64,000 nt of DNA, taken from assembly GCA_030848705.1 (NCBI GenBank), contig CM061238.1, positions 28,364,655-28,428,654 of the forward strand, in the 5' to 3' direction. The position numbers were made by a program, and so were the translations under genes. How positions within the stretch are numbered: position 1 is the first letter of the stretch; every line of letters begins with the position of its first letter. Source of the DNA: Heracleum sosnowskyi. Taxonomy: Eukaryota; Streptophyta; Magnoliopsida; Apiales; Apiaceae. The notes under the pieces were generated by a model, which saw only the letters and a list, made by a program, of their open reading frames with translations, made no database searches and was not told where the DNA came from. This document shows, one piece after another, positions 1 to 10,446 of this stretch.

Positions 1-1620
1 GGAAGCTCATCAAAGGCTGTTGTGGGAAGTTCATTCAAAGGAGGATACAAGACTGGATTTGTGGATAGATCTAAATTCAAGTGTTACAACTGTGGTGAAC
101 CTGGTCATTTTGCTACTGAGTGCAAAAGACCCAAACAGGTTCAGAGATTTGAGAAAGGAACTGGTGGATACTCTAAGAAGAATCAAGGTAGAGCCTATGT
201 GGCTGAAGGAAAGTGTTGGGATGAGTCTGATGATGAAGATGAAGAAGAATATGTCAACCTAGCTCTCATGGCTAGCACTGATGAAGTAACATCAACATCT
301 TCAAGTCAGGTACCTTCACTTGTCTTACTTGATATATCCATTGATGAGTATAAGAAAACCATTAAAGACTTAAGTGCTGAAATGTTCAATGTCTATACTA
401 GCTTATCTGCTGCCAATGAGGAGATCACTAGGCTGAGTAAGCTAAATGAAACACTAAAGTCTGAAAATGAATCTCTTGTTCTTAAAACCAGTTCACTAGA
501 CTCTTTAGCTCAGGAGAATGCTAAACTTAAAAATGAATTGAAATGTGCTAAAGAGGTTGAGGAATTCCTGAGAAATGAGATTGCTGAAAATGAATTTAAA
601 ATCAAGGCTTATAAAAACTCATCAAAGATAGTTCAGGATTACAATGATAAGCATACAGAAAATCAATCAGTTGGTATAGGTTTTTCATATGGTAGAAGAC
701 CTGGAAAGGAAACTGTGATTCAAGATTGTCCTGGAAATGCTGCTGTCAAACCCACCATTCTCAAGAAAGTTAAAACTCCCACTTTCAAAGCTGCAGAAAT
801 TGAGTTTGATGAAGAAGCCATGCTCATCAAACAAGAAATTCTTGATGAGGATGAAGGTGTTGACAGCACATTCAAGGATGGAAAGGATACTGTCACAATT
901 CCCAAGACAGTAAACTTACCAAGCAATCAGACAGTAAGTTCAAAAGATGTTGTCACAGTTGGCAAGACAGAATCTTCCAAAGATACTGTCAAGAATGGTT
1001 CCAAGACAGTAACTTTAAAACCTTCTGTCAAGACAACAGGAATAAAAGATACTGTCAAGGAAAGTTCGACAGCAACTTCTGAACATACTGTCAATCCAGT
1101 AACTCCCAAGTCTAAGAATAGGAATGGAAAGGTAGGAGTCAACAAAGGAAATGGATACACTAATGTTGGAGGTGCTTCTAGGAAACTATGCAATAATTGT
1201 GGATCTACTCATCACTTAACACATGTTTGTAAGAAACCAATTGAGGATAAGATCAATGCAACTGAACTCAATGGTAACTTACACAGAACCCCCCTTATGC
1301 ATAGAACTATGAGTGTCTGTAATAACATTGAATGTATGCCATGCAAAATCACTGCCATGAGTACATGCTTTAACTTACCTATTCTCACTACTGAAAAATG
1401 TTCATACATAAACACTGTTGAGACTTCTGAGCCTGTTGGCAACAGCAAAAAGGCTCCATTCACTAAGAAAAGGACCAAGTCCAATTCTAAACCTAAGTGG
1501 GTGAAAAGAGAAGTCAAACAGGAGATTACTGATAATGCTTGTGATTTTATGACTGAAAGAAACTCAGGAGACACTGAAACTGCAGGACCCAACAAGGATT
1601 GGGTACCATATGCATCTTAG
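1..1620 (+). CDS. Gag of copia element 1 (C-terminal part)
   Basis: The frame is open from base 1 and ends at TAG 1618-1620, so the N-terminal capsid-like part lies outside the window. The first zinc knuckle (CX2CX4HX4C, CYNCGEPGHFATEC) is near the start and is expected to bind element RNA in the nucleocapsid. A Glu/Lys-rich coiled-coil stretch follows (about 350-650), then a Thr/Val/Lys-rich segment (about 850-1110) in which the triplet Asp-Thr-Val recurs because the DNA motif GATACTGTCA is repeated. A second zinc knuckle (CNNCGSTHHLTHVC) lies at 1189-1230, and a further C-X4-C-X2-C cluster at about 1318-1346. Element 2 has the same arrangement, so the second knuckle is a lineage trait. The pol frame opens just downstream in the same register, separated by this one TAG. 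Confidence 0.85.
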   Translation, partial: GSSSKAVVGSSFKGGYKTGFVDRSKFKCYNCGEPGHFATECKRPKQVQRFEKGTGGYSKKNQGRAYVAEGKCWDESDDEDEEEYVNLALMASTDEVTSTSSSQVPSLVLLDISIDEYKKTIKDLSAEMFNVYTSLSAANEEITRLSKLNETLKSENESLVLKTSSLDSLAQENAKLKNELKCAKEVEEFLRNEIAENEFKIKAYKNSSKIVQDYNDKHTENQSVGIGFSYGRRPGKETVIQDCPGNAAVKPTILKKVKTPTFKAAEIEFDEEAMLIKQEILDEDEGVDSTFKDGKDTVTIPKTVNLPSNQTVSSKDVVTVGKTESSKDTVKNGSKTVTLKPSVKTTGIKDTVKESSTATSEHTVNPVTPKSKNRNGKVGVNKGNGYTNVGGASRKLCNNCGSTHHLTHVCKKPIEDKINATELNGNLHRTPLMHRTMSVCNNIECMPCKITAMSTCFNLPILTTEKCSYINTVETSEPVGNSKKAPFTKKRTKSNSKPKWVKREVKQEITDNACDFMTERNSGDTETAGPNKDWVPYAS

Positions 1621-1632
1621 ACACATTCTGTT

Positions 1633-4600
1633 TTGCAGGGCAAGAAGAAAAATCAAGTCATGTGGATCATTGACAGTGGTTGCTCAAGACACATGACAGG
1701 TGATAAAGCCCTGCTATCACATTATGTTGAGAAAGCTGGCCCAATCATAACCTTTGGAGACAACAGCAAGGGTTACACAGTGGGATATGGCTGTCTGGAA
1801 ATTGGAAATGTTGTCATTGAAGATATTGCTCTTGTGGATGGATTGAAGCACAATCTACTCAGTGTCAGCCAATTCAGTGACAGGGGATTCAAGGTTGATT
1901 TTGACATGATGCTGTGTAACATCTATCACAAGAAGAATGGTGACCTCTCTCTAAAAGGGGTTAGAAAAGGAAGCTTGTTTGTTGCTGACTTAAATTCAAC
2001 AAAGAAGGATAAGGTTTACTGTTTTTACAGTAAAGCTTCTGTTGGTGACAGTATGCTTTGGCACAGGAAGCTCTCACATCTCAACTTCAAGACAATGAAT
2101 ATTCTGATGAAGAAGGAGTTAGTGAGAGGTTTGCCCCAACAGGAATTCTGTCAAGAAGGACTGTGTGAAGATTGTCAAATGAGCAAACTAAGAAGAGCTG
2201 TGCACAAATCCAAGCAATTGAACACCAACATAGAAGCACTCAAGTTGATTCACATGGATCTCTTTGGACCAGTCAATGTACCATCAATGGCCAAGAAGAG
2301 ATATGCCTTAGTTATGGTGGATGATTACTCAAGGTACACTTGGGTGAAGTTTCTTGAATCCAAAGATGAAGCTGCTCAAGTAATTATTGATCAAGTCAGA
2401 GTTCTTGATAGAACTCCAAACTCAAAAGTTCAAATCTTGAGGAGTGACAATGGTACAGAATTCAGAAATGCCACTCTTGGAAATTTCTATAAAGATGAAG
2501 GAATTGTACAACAATTCTCTGCTGCAAGAACTCCATAGCAGAATGGAGTTGTAGAGAGAAAGAACAAGACTCTCATTGAAGCAGCTAGAACTATGTTGCA
2601 TGATGCCAAACTGCCAACATATTTCTGGGCTAAAGCTATCAACACAGCCTGTTATACTCAGAACAGAACCATGATCAACAAAACTCATGCAAGTACACCT
2701 TACTGTCTGTTAACTGGAAAGAAACCTACTGTCAAATATTTTCATGTGTTTGGGAGCAAATGCTTTATGATGAAGGATAACCATGAGAAGAAAGGAAAAT
2801 TTGACACCAAGGCTTTTGAAGGACTATTCATGGGTTACAGCACAGAAAAGACTGCCTACAGAGTTTATGTTATGGAACACAGAATTATTGAAGAAAGTGT
2901 CAATGTCACATTTGATGAAACCAAGTTTCCAGGACTGCATGAAGAAGGAAAGATGCAGACATTCAGATTTGAGAATCAAGGATACTTGGAAGCTGAGGAA
3001 ATTGTGGATGAAGAACCTAGCTTCACTCAAATTGTTGAAGTTGATAAAGATACTGTCAATACCACCACTGTCAACCAAACTCCAGCTCAGTCACAGACCA
3101 TAACCTCTAACATTCATGACAGTGGTGACTCTGGAGACAATGAAGAACATGGTGAAGACAATGGGATTGGTGATCATTCAACTCAACAAACTGAAGCAAA
3201 TGTTCCTGTACAGTCAAGTAGCTTGCCCAGAATCACCAAGTGGAACAAGGATCACTCAAGTGACCTCATCATTGGTGACCCTAATTCTGGAGTGAGGACA
3301 AGGAACAAAGTCTCTGTTGACAGCATGTTTTCATGCTTCCTGTCTCAAATGGAACCCAAGACAACTGATGAAGCATTGTTGGATTCTGACTGGGTGATAG
3401 CCATGCAAGAAGAGCTAAATCAGTTTGAAAGGAACAATGTATGGAAGCTGGTTCCAAGACCTAAGGGAAAGTCAGTCATTGAGACCAAATGGGTTTTCAG
3501 AAACAAGCTTGATAAAAATGGATCAGTGACAAGAAACAAAGCAAGGCTAGTAGCTAAGGGTTACTGTCAACAGGAGGGAATAGATTATGATGAGACATTT
3601 GCACCTGTTGCAAGACTTGAAGCTATAAGAATCTTTCTAGCCTATGCTGCACACTGCAACTTCAAAGTATTTCAGATGGATGTCAAAAGTGCCTTCCTAA
3701 ATGGAGAATTGGAAGAAGAAGTGTATATTGAACAGCCACCAGGGTTTGAGGATGCTGAAGTGTATGATTTTGTATACAAACTCTTCAAAGCTTTGTATGG
3801 ACTAAAGCAAGCACCCAGGGCTTGGTATGACACACTTTCCACTTTTCTCTTGGACAATCAGTTTACTAGAGGAGTTGTGGACAAGACACTTTTCTACAAA
3901 CACCATGGCAAGGACATCATTCTGGTACAAATCTATGTGGATGATATCATTTTTGGTTCAACAAATGAGAGGTTGTGTGAGAAGTTTTCCTCTCTCATGA
4001 GTAACAAATATGAGATGAGTATGATGGGAGAATTGTCATTCTTTCTGGGATTACAAATTCTTCAACAATCTGATGGAATCTTCATTTGTCAAGCTAAATA
4101 CATCAAGGAGCTTCTCAGAAAGTTCAACTTGGAAGATTCATCACCTGCAAAGACACCAATGTCCACCTCAACTAGTCTGGATCTTGATCCTAAAGGGAAG
4201 AAAGTTGACTCAAGCACCTATAGAGGCATGGTAGGATTTCTCCTATACCTAACTGCTAGCAGACCTGACATCATGTTTGCTACATGTCTTTGTGCAAGGT
4301 TTCAAAGTGATCCAAAGGAGTCTCACTTAGTAGCCATCAAGAGAATCTTTAGATACCTAAAAGGCACTCCTAACCTAGGTCTTTGGTATCCCAAGAACAC
4401 TGGATTTGATCTAATTGGCTACTCAGACTCAGACTATGCTGGATGCAAGATTGACAGAAAGAGTACTACTGGTAGCTGTCAATTTCTTGGTGGAAGATTG
4501 GTCTCATGGTTTAGCAAGAAGCAGCATTCAGTTTCTACCTCAACTGCAGAAGCTGAGTATATTGCTGCAGGCAGTTGCTGTGCACAAATTCTATGGATGA

Positions 4601-4881
4601 AGAATCAACTTCTGGATTATGGTCTAGTGTTAAGTGAAATTCCTATCTACTGTGACAACACTAGTGCCATAGCCATTTCAGACAATCCAGTTCAACACTC
4701 TAGGACAAAGCACATTGATATAAGACATCACTTTATCAGAGAGCATGTTGAACAAGGAACTGTGAAGCTGATCTATGTCCCAACTGACAAGCAACTTGCT
4801 GACATCTTCACTAAGCCATTGGATGAAGCAACCTTCAACAGGTTGGTAAGTGAATTGGGAATGCTGAATCTGGTATGTTGA
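1633..4881 (+). pseudogene. Pol polyprotein of copia element 1 (PR-INT-RT-RNase H), one in-frame stop
   Basis: The copia pol domains occur in the expected order. The aspartic protease has the motif DSGCSRHMT near the start. GAG-pre-integrase follows (LWHRKLSHLNF), then the integrase core with HMDLFGP and RSDNGTEF, reverse transcriptase with the catalytic YVDD (3937-3948), and RNase H near the end with the copia TSTAEAEY and DNTSAI motifs. A TAG at 2536-2538 interrupts the integrase where element 2 and the family have Gln. Since 2539 onward is in the same frame, this is a nonsense mutation and not a natural boundary. No ATG stands at the 5' end of the frame; it opens with TTG CAG GG right after the gag stop. 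The element therefore cannot make a full integrase-RT without stop suppression. Confidence 0.9.
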
Positions 4882-5230
4882 TTTACTCAGTTTTCTATAT
4901 TTCCAAATTCTCTTTTGAAGCTCATGACAGCAACTTCAAACCTGCTGTCAAGAGAAGTTACTGTCTACTTGGTCTATGTCTGATATGTGACAGCATGTGT
5001 TGATTTGACTTGTCATGTCAGTATTTTGTGCCAGTCTTATACTTTTAGACCGTGTATGACATTAATGTGGTTACTTGTTAAGTTTGAGAGATAAAAATCT
5101 GTTCCATTAGACTTTCACACCGTTTTGCATTAATCTGTAGGATTAAAGGAGGACGCGACCATTAATTACTTTTGTGGTAGTTGTATGGGTACTCTAATTG
5201 TTGACCATTAGACTTTAATCCTTAGACGGT
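4882..5230 (+). other. Non-coding spacer of element 1 after pol
   Basis: I see no gene here. The stretch contains several TGACAG/CTGTCA motifs (4920-5000) of the same kind that recur throughout element 1. It leads into the TATA-like sequence of the next small ORF. Confidence 0.6.
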
Positions 5231-5233
5231 TTT

Positions 5234-5243
5234 GCCTATAAAT
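5234..5243 (+). promoter_or_regulatory. TATA-like box upstream of the small acidic ORF
   Basis: The sequence reads CTATAAATTA, about 45 bases before the ATG at 5288. The spacing fits a polymerase II core promoter with a short leader. This is inference from sequence only. Confidence 0.4.
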
Positions 5244-5287
5244 TAACCTTAGGTTTCACCAGTTTGCTCTCAGTTTTAAAGTAAATA

Positions 5288-5539
5288 ATGGAAAACAAAG
5301 TAGGAATTGAAGTAGGGCTAAAACGGTGCGATAGTGAACCCGACAGTGAAGAGATTGATGAACTCTTCGAGATGCTGTTGGATGCCAGGGATGAGATCGA
5401 CGAGGAAAAGAAACAGGAAGAGGAGGCCAAGGCTCAGGAAGAAGAGAAGGAGCTTCAGGCACTTCTTGAAAAAGAAGGTCGCTCTGAAGAAGAGATTAAG
5501 GAAGAGCTTTTAGGACTAGTTGATAAAATCATAGAATAA
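5288..5539 (+). CDS. Small acidic coiled-coil ORF inside copia element 1 (83 aa), function unknown
   Basis: I do not recognise this protein. It starts at ATG 5288, ends at TAA 5539, and is very rich in Glu, Asp and Lys. Residues about 20-75 have an uninterrupted helical, heptad-like pattern typical of a coiled coil. It has no signal peptide, membrane segment or cysteine motif. A TATA-like box lies about 45 bases upstream, and AATAATAATAATAATAAAAG, a plausible polyadenylation region, follows at 5574. It sits between pol and the envelope-like region, where copia elements normally have no gene. Element 2 has nothing equivalent in its pol-env spacer. It could be a lineage accessory ORF, a captured host exon, or a chance open frame; the compositional bias and the flanking signals make chance less likely. 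Confidence 0.5.
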   Translation: MENKVGIEVGLKRCDSEPDSEEIDELFEMLLDARDEIDEEKKQEEEAKAQEEEKELQALLEKEGRSEEEIKEELLGLVDKIIE

Positions 5540-5699
5540 TGTACTCCATGTTCTATTTTTAATGATTTTATCAATAATAATAATAATAAAAGTTCTTGTT
5601 CTTGTGTTTATGATTTGTCTGTGTTAATTGCTCAATATTTGTGTTCAAAAGATTACATTGCTAAATCCATAATTTGTCAATATTAAGTTAAGTGTATGA

Positions 5700-6200
5700 A
5701 AAAAGCATTCTAATAAGTTCATGACAGAACCAATTCTCAATCGAAGTTACTGTCGTTAAGAAGAATACTGTCGTGTGTTTCTTGACAGCAACCTTCTTGA
5801 CAGCAGGGAAAGACTTTCTGTCAAGACTTGTAAAGGATACTGTCATTCATATGCTTAACGGTGACATCAAGTTTTTGCGCAATAGTTGCTGTCGCGCAAA
5901 ACCTACTGTCACCACCCCTTATTACTGACAGATTGTTTCTAGCGCACAGGTTACTGTCAACAATAGTGGACCGTTGAAATTGGATATTTATCCCACGTTG
6001 GTCAGTTAATAACGGGCAGTAACTGATGTGTTATAAGAGTGGGTTAAGACACGTTCTTTAATTCCACTTTTTGTGCACAACGTTTGAGATACCTCTATTT
6101 ATTCCCCAGTTACTCAGACATATCACTCTCATCGAACTCAAGGCAATATACTTTTCTTCAAGCAAAAAGCCACTTTCTTACTTTCTTCTTTTCTTGAAAT
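5700..6200 (+). promoter_or_regulatory. Motif-dense spacer and leader-like segment before the envelope-like region of element 1
   Basis: Between 5720 and 5970 the motifs TGACAG, CTGTCA and CTGTCG occur about a dozen times on both strands. From about 6040 the sequence changes to a pyrimidine-rich, leader-like stretch with a possible TATA element (CTATTTATT near 6094). Element 2 has a comparable leader before its envelope-like ORF (16990-17480). A subgenomic promoter for the third ORF is a reasonable inference but not shown. Confidence 0.35.
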
Positions 6201-7790
6201 CTCCATGGCATTGAACTGTTTTTTGAAAGTATTTTGATTTCTATTATCTAATGGGCTTGATGATTGATTTTATGTAACAAAGAGTGTTTAGTTTATGTGG
6301 GCAGGAAAATTGTTCTAGTGGTGAAATGTGTAGTAAGTTTGTGTATTTGATTTATTTCTTAAAATGGCTTTGCATGGTTGTTCTCCTGTGCTAGAGTAGA
6401 GTAGGATCACATAATAGTATTTGTTGTGATTTCTTTTTTAGGTGGAAGTAAGGGTTAGATACATTTAGCTACTATCGTATAATGGTTAAATTTGGGATAT
6501 TATTTAAATTGATTTTTGATTGCACTACTGTTGCGTGTATTGGAGTTTGAGTTTGTGCATTGAATTGATTTTTGAAAGGATTTTAGTTTTTATGTAACTA
6601 ATCGGCCTGATGAGTCAACTATGTAGAAGAGTATCAGTTTACTCTTGGCAGGAAAATAGTTCCCGTTGTGAAATGTGTAGCAAGTTTAGATTGAATTTAA
6701 TCATTGATATGGCTTAGCCTGGTTGTTCTATGATAGAGCCGGGCAATAATGTTTTTATTTTGCAAAGCTTTTAAGCTGTACTCAGCAAAGGGTTATTGTA
6801 TATCATGTGTATTAGGAAAGTAAATGTTGGTTATGTAAGCTTAGTTTGGGGTTGGGTGGGATGTGAAGAGATTAATTGTTTAAAATTTAGTAAGGTTCGT
6901 GACATGTAGCCTGTTTGCAATGTTGAATAAATGTCACTTGTATGCTTATCATGAACTAATCCAGCTGAGTAATATATTTCCATCTTCTTTACCATGCAGG
7001 GAGATGCTGATAGTGTAGTGGATCGCCTATGGCAGAAGAAGAAAGCTGAGCTTAAACAATAGAAATAGATTGTTATCGTTGTTATTTGTTAGGCCTGTTA
7101 TCTGTTTTAAGCAGAAAGATGTTGCACTTCTTTCTTTCCAATTAAATAGTTTGTGAGCTTTGAACCTTGGGGTTTTATATTGCCCTATAATACTATCTGG
7201 AAGTGTTTTTGTTTCAGTTAAAATTTGTCTTTAATTTCTCAGGATATCACCCATTCTGAATTAGATTTTTTATACCATAGACTGCTTTGGCATGTGTTTG
7301 CTCGGTTTCACTCAATACATTACCAGACTAACCTTGCCTGTATTCCGAGATTGAGAAAATGGTTTTGCGTTTAGTCTTCATGTTTGCCCTTTTATAAGTT
7401 GGACCTCTCGTTCTTCCACCAGGAAATAGGAATAACTATGTTAAATACGGTTTATTATGATGAAACTCTCTTAACACTTTTTTTCTCTACTAAATTTCCA
7501 TTTTGTGATAATTAAGCTTTAATTTGTTGGAGTGCTTTGTGGTAACCTTGTTTCCTGTTTTAACTGTATTTTGAAATTAGAAAGATCTACTAAAGCAACT
7601 GATAATAAATGGCTGAACACTAGAGAAGCATTGAATTAAGAGTTCGGACAAAGCTTTAAGCCTGTCCATTTTTGTACTGATTTAAGCCTTTCATGTTTCT
7701 GTTAAGTTTCATTTGAGGAGTTGTAAACTTGTAATCTTATATTTAAAAGCTGTGTATTTGGCTAGATTTTCATTTTTTTAGTAGTTTGTT
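6201..7790 (+). other. Captured host-like fragment: intron-like sequence plus a terminal exon
   Basis: This stretch replaces the position where the N-terminal part of the envelope-like ORF should lie. It is T-rich and intron-like, ends in a pyrimidine tract and ATGCAG (acceptor at 6999), and is followed by a short open exon at 7000-7062 ending in TAG, with 3' UTR-like sequence after it. The exon encodes 20 residues, GDADSVVDRLWQKKKAELKQ, which look like the basic C-terminus of a small host protein; I cannot name it. The retained intron implies capture at the DNA level and not from a spliced mRNA. The boundaries are approximate. Confidence 0.4.
6207..6742 (+). repeat. Diverged direct duplication (about 6207-6400 and 6557-6742)
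   Basis: Both units begin with GCATTGAA followed by a TTTTTTGAAAG-like stretch. Both contain the sequences GGCAGGAAAAT, GTGAAATGTGTAG(T/C)AAGTTT and GGTTGTTCT in the same order. The copies are clearly related but diverged, so the duplication is old. It lies in the intron-like part of the captured fragment. Confidence 0.6.
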
Positions 7791-7813
7791 TCGAGGTGTA
7801 TGCCCCAAACTAT

Positions 7814-7910
7814 GTACTCCCTCTGTGGGACAGAGTTCTTTACATTTGGGGATTTTATTATTCCAATCATAATGCAAAAGTATAATAAAAAACGATGGAA
7901 ACGTGGGAAC
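7814..7910. repeat. Possible Stowaway-type MITE remnant
   Basis: TACTCCCTCTGTGGGACAGA at 7815 resembles the Stowaway terminal repeat CTCCCTCCGTCCC, and the next bases (GTTCTTTACATTTGGGG) are common in plant Stowaway elements. No matching opposite end or TA duplication could be identified, so this is only a fragment at best. Confidence 0.3.
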
Positions 7911-7939
7911 CACAACTTGGTAGCTCTGTTAGTCAATAG

Positions 7940-9156
7940 GGAGACACTGCACCTAGTGCAGCAAATAAGGAAGGTAGTCAAACAGAACCCCCAGTGGTTC
8001 CCCCTGAGCCTAAGAAGAAGAGAGCTAGGAGGACCAAAACCACTGTTAGCCAAGCTGCAGTTTCTCAACAAACTGTAGTTACTGAAAGGGATTCAAACAC
8101 CTCCCTAGATGTGCCTTCTCAACAAGGTGCATCTATTGAAATTGGCCTGTCTCCCAAGGCACCCTGTACAGAGTCTGCACAAACTCATGGTTCACAACCT
8201 GAGATACCCCCACTTGAAGAAACTCACAGTGAGGATTTTCTCTACTCCTATTGATGGTTCACATGTTTCATCTGTGAATCAGCCCCCACTCTCTACTACA
8301 CTTTCACCTTCTTCCTTCCCTACACATTCTTTTGTTTCTTCTCAACAACCTAGAGAAGGGGACAGTCCCAACCCTTCAGGTTTTGATCATCCATCTCCAA
8401 TCATGGATGAGCCCCCATCTAGTGGTCCACAAGAACCCATTTCTCAAAGTGAGATGGACACCACTCCTCCAAAGACTGAGCTAGGGCAAAGTGGTATTTT
8501 GTCAGAAAATGAAACAGCCAACACTTTGTCTGAACTCCAAGGAGCATCTTACCTTCAGGAAGATGTTGTCACAGCCTCTGTTGTTGTCAAAGACACTGGC
8601 AATATTGCTGTCCTGGACACAGCTACTGTCATGGGTGGAGAGAAAGATACTGTCACTATAGAACCTACTGTCACTCCACCTCCCAAAGTTGCTGTCCAGT
8701 CCTCTCAGCCTGATTTTGATGTTGTAATCATTGAGGATGCCTCTGATGATGATCTACCTCTTGCCAAACTCTTAAAGGTACATTCTAAATCTACTCCTTC
8801 CATGCATGTTAGTACTGCTCATACCCATGCATCTAGGTTGAGTGAGGGTGTGCAAAAGAAAAGAGAGATAAAAGAAAAGAGAGGTGAGCATAAAAATGAG
8901 AGGCAGCCAAATGAGCTGGCAAAAGGAGCGGGACTTGAGCATGTCCAGAGAGATATTGAGGGAGCCCACACTATTCAGGCATTAGGACTTGAGAGTCAAT
9001 CTGTGAGGGGTGATGAGATCACTCAAAAACACCCTGAGAGTGTGAGAACCCCCATAGCCTCCAAGCCCCTTCCTTTTCCTTCCCCTCCAAGAAGGTTCAG
9101 GTATGGTGGCCCCTCTGCTACTTATGGTAACAGGATTGCAGCTCTGGAAGGACAGT
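7940..9156 (+). pseudogene. Envelope-like third ORF of copia element 1, left part (frameshifted, split by element 2)
   Basis: The frame is open after a TAG at 7937. It starts with a basic, Lys/Arg-rich patch (KKKRARR) and continues as a Pro/Ser/Thr-rich, low-complexity protein. A frameshift near 8230-8240 moves it to another frame, which stays open to the insertion point at 9156. No signal peptide or transmembrane segment is visible. Position (between pol and 3' LTR), length and composition match the envelope-like ORF of Sireviruses; true envelope function is not demonstrated for that group. The Asp-Thr-Val and Thr-Val repeats at about 8570-8700 again come from the CTGTCA DNA motif. After the nested element the same frame resumes at 22652 once one copy of the target duplication is discounted. 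Confidence 0.7.
9152..9156 (+). repeat. Target site duplication of element 2 (left copy, ACAGT)
   Basis: ACAGT directly precedes the 5' LTR and is repeated exactly at 22652-22656 after the 3' LTR. This confirms both boundaries and that the two LTRs belong to one insertion. Confidence 0.95.
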
Positions 9157-10286
9157 TGTAAAGCATAATGTAACATAAGATGTAAAAGAGATAACTACAA
9201 CTCAACAAAGGACAAGACATACAATAATATTAACAGAAGCACAGGAATCCAGAATCAAAGAAGAAAAGGTAAACTCAAAAAATCAAAATACGTTATGTAT
9301 TCTTGAAGTCCGTAAACAGGTCACGGAAAGAAGTTCATGAAAATGTTCAAGCCTCAGTGACAGCAAAAGAAACAAGACTTTCAAGACGACAGAAGTATGT
9401 GAATGATTTAGGGTTCAGTACCACGGGATTCCAGTGATGAAGCAACCAGAACGACAATGGACTTATCAGCAACACTATATTGAAGACATAAAAGAAGAAT
9501 TGATCAAGTGTTATTCATCTGTGAACCAGACCAGTTGCACTAGGTGACGGCACTAAAAAAGATCAAGTTGTTTTATCGTCTCAGAAGAAATTGATACAGT
9601 CTAAAACTTAAACACCCAGGAGCTCAGGAGTAATTACTAAAGGACAAAAGACAAGAAAAAGAATTCGATAGTTTTTCTATTGAAAAAACTATCGAATGGT
9701 GGTTGAAGTGATTCATTGAAAAACAAAGTAAATTAATTTGGCATTCGATAGTTTTGATTTAAAAACTATCGAATGGCAAATTGATTTAATCCATTAGATG
9801 GTTTTTTAATCCATTCGATGGTTTTTCAATTCATGGAGCAGGTGAAAAGTTGTGCTTGTCTGACAGGTTGATGAAGATCCAACGGCCAAGAATATTCTAT
9901 TCTAATGGTTCGATGGTTCTTCAATTCAAGTCTACAATTAACTCGAGAGAAGATAGTGTCTTCTTCAGTTAAGGCATTCAACACAGAGACATTACTGAGA
10001 GAGAGAAGAGCCGGAGAAAATTATCAGAGAAATTAATAGTGCTCAGAACTTGATCATTGTTTTGTATTTGTGTAACCTTAAACTCATTGAAGCTAATCTA
10101 CGGATTAGAAATTGTAGCACCCCTCGAGGTTTATATTTATAAAAAGATATATTCCCCGAAACTTGATTTGGTTTGGTGTGTTTGATTTCGTTATAGAACT
10201 GAAAGATTAATCCACGAACGAAATTAAATTATTTGTGAGTATCGTATTCAACCCCCCCCCCCTTCTATGATACTTTGGACCTAACA
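9157..10286 (+). repeat. 5' LTR of element 2
   Basis: It starts TGTAAAGCATAATG and ends TTTGGACCTAACA. A run of C at about 10250-10262 followed by TTCTATGATAC precedes the end; the same C-run plus TTCT signature occurs in the LTRs at 25514-26568 and 27477-28503, marking a shared lineage. Inverted TTCGATAG/CTATCGAA pairs at 9666-9776 can form hairpins. GGAGAAAAT and TGTATTTG around 10013-10070 may be the transcript start area, but this cannot be placed from sequence alone. Confidence 0.95.
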
Positions 10287-10288
10287 AT

Positions 10289-10301
10289 TGGTATCAAAGC
10301 T
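10289..10301 (+). promoter_or_regulatory. Primer binding site of element 2
   Basis: TTGGTATCAAAGC lies two bases after the 5' LTR end and matches the 3' end of initiator tRNA-Met (TGGTATCAGAGC) with one difference. This is the usual copia primer for minus-strand synthesis. Confidence 0.85.
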
Positions 10302-10446
10302 ACTTGATTGATATACAAATCAGATCCGGTGAATGAGACCAAAATCAAACGTAGCGTGAAAATTCGAAGCAAATTTTTTAACTTTCAAAATTTTTCATTT
10401 AATTGGAATTTCTTGAATTTTAAACAATTTGAAATTTTCAGAAACC

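Noticed and set aside
720..1595. Long minus-strand open frames opposite the gag of element 1
   Set aside because: They mirror the coding strand's composition, have no recognisable domain and overlap a well-supported gag.
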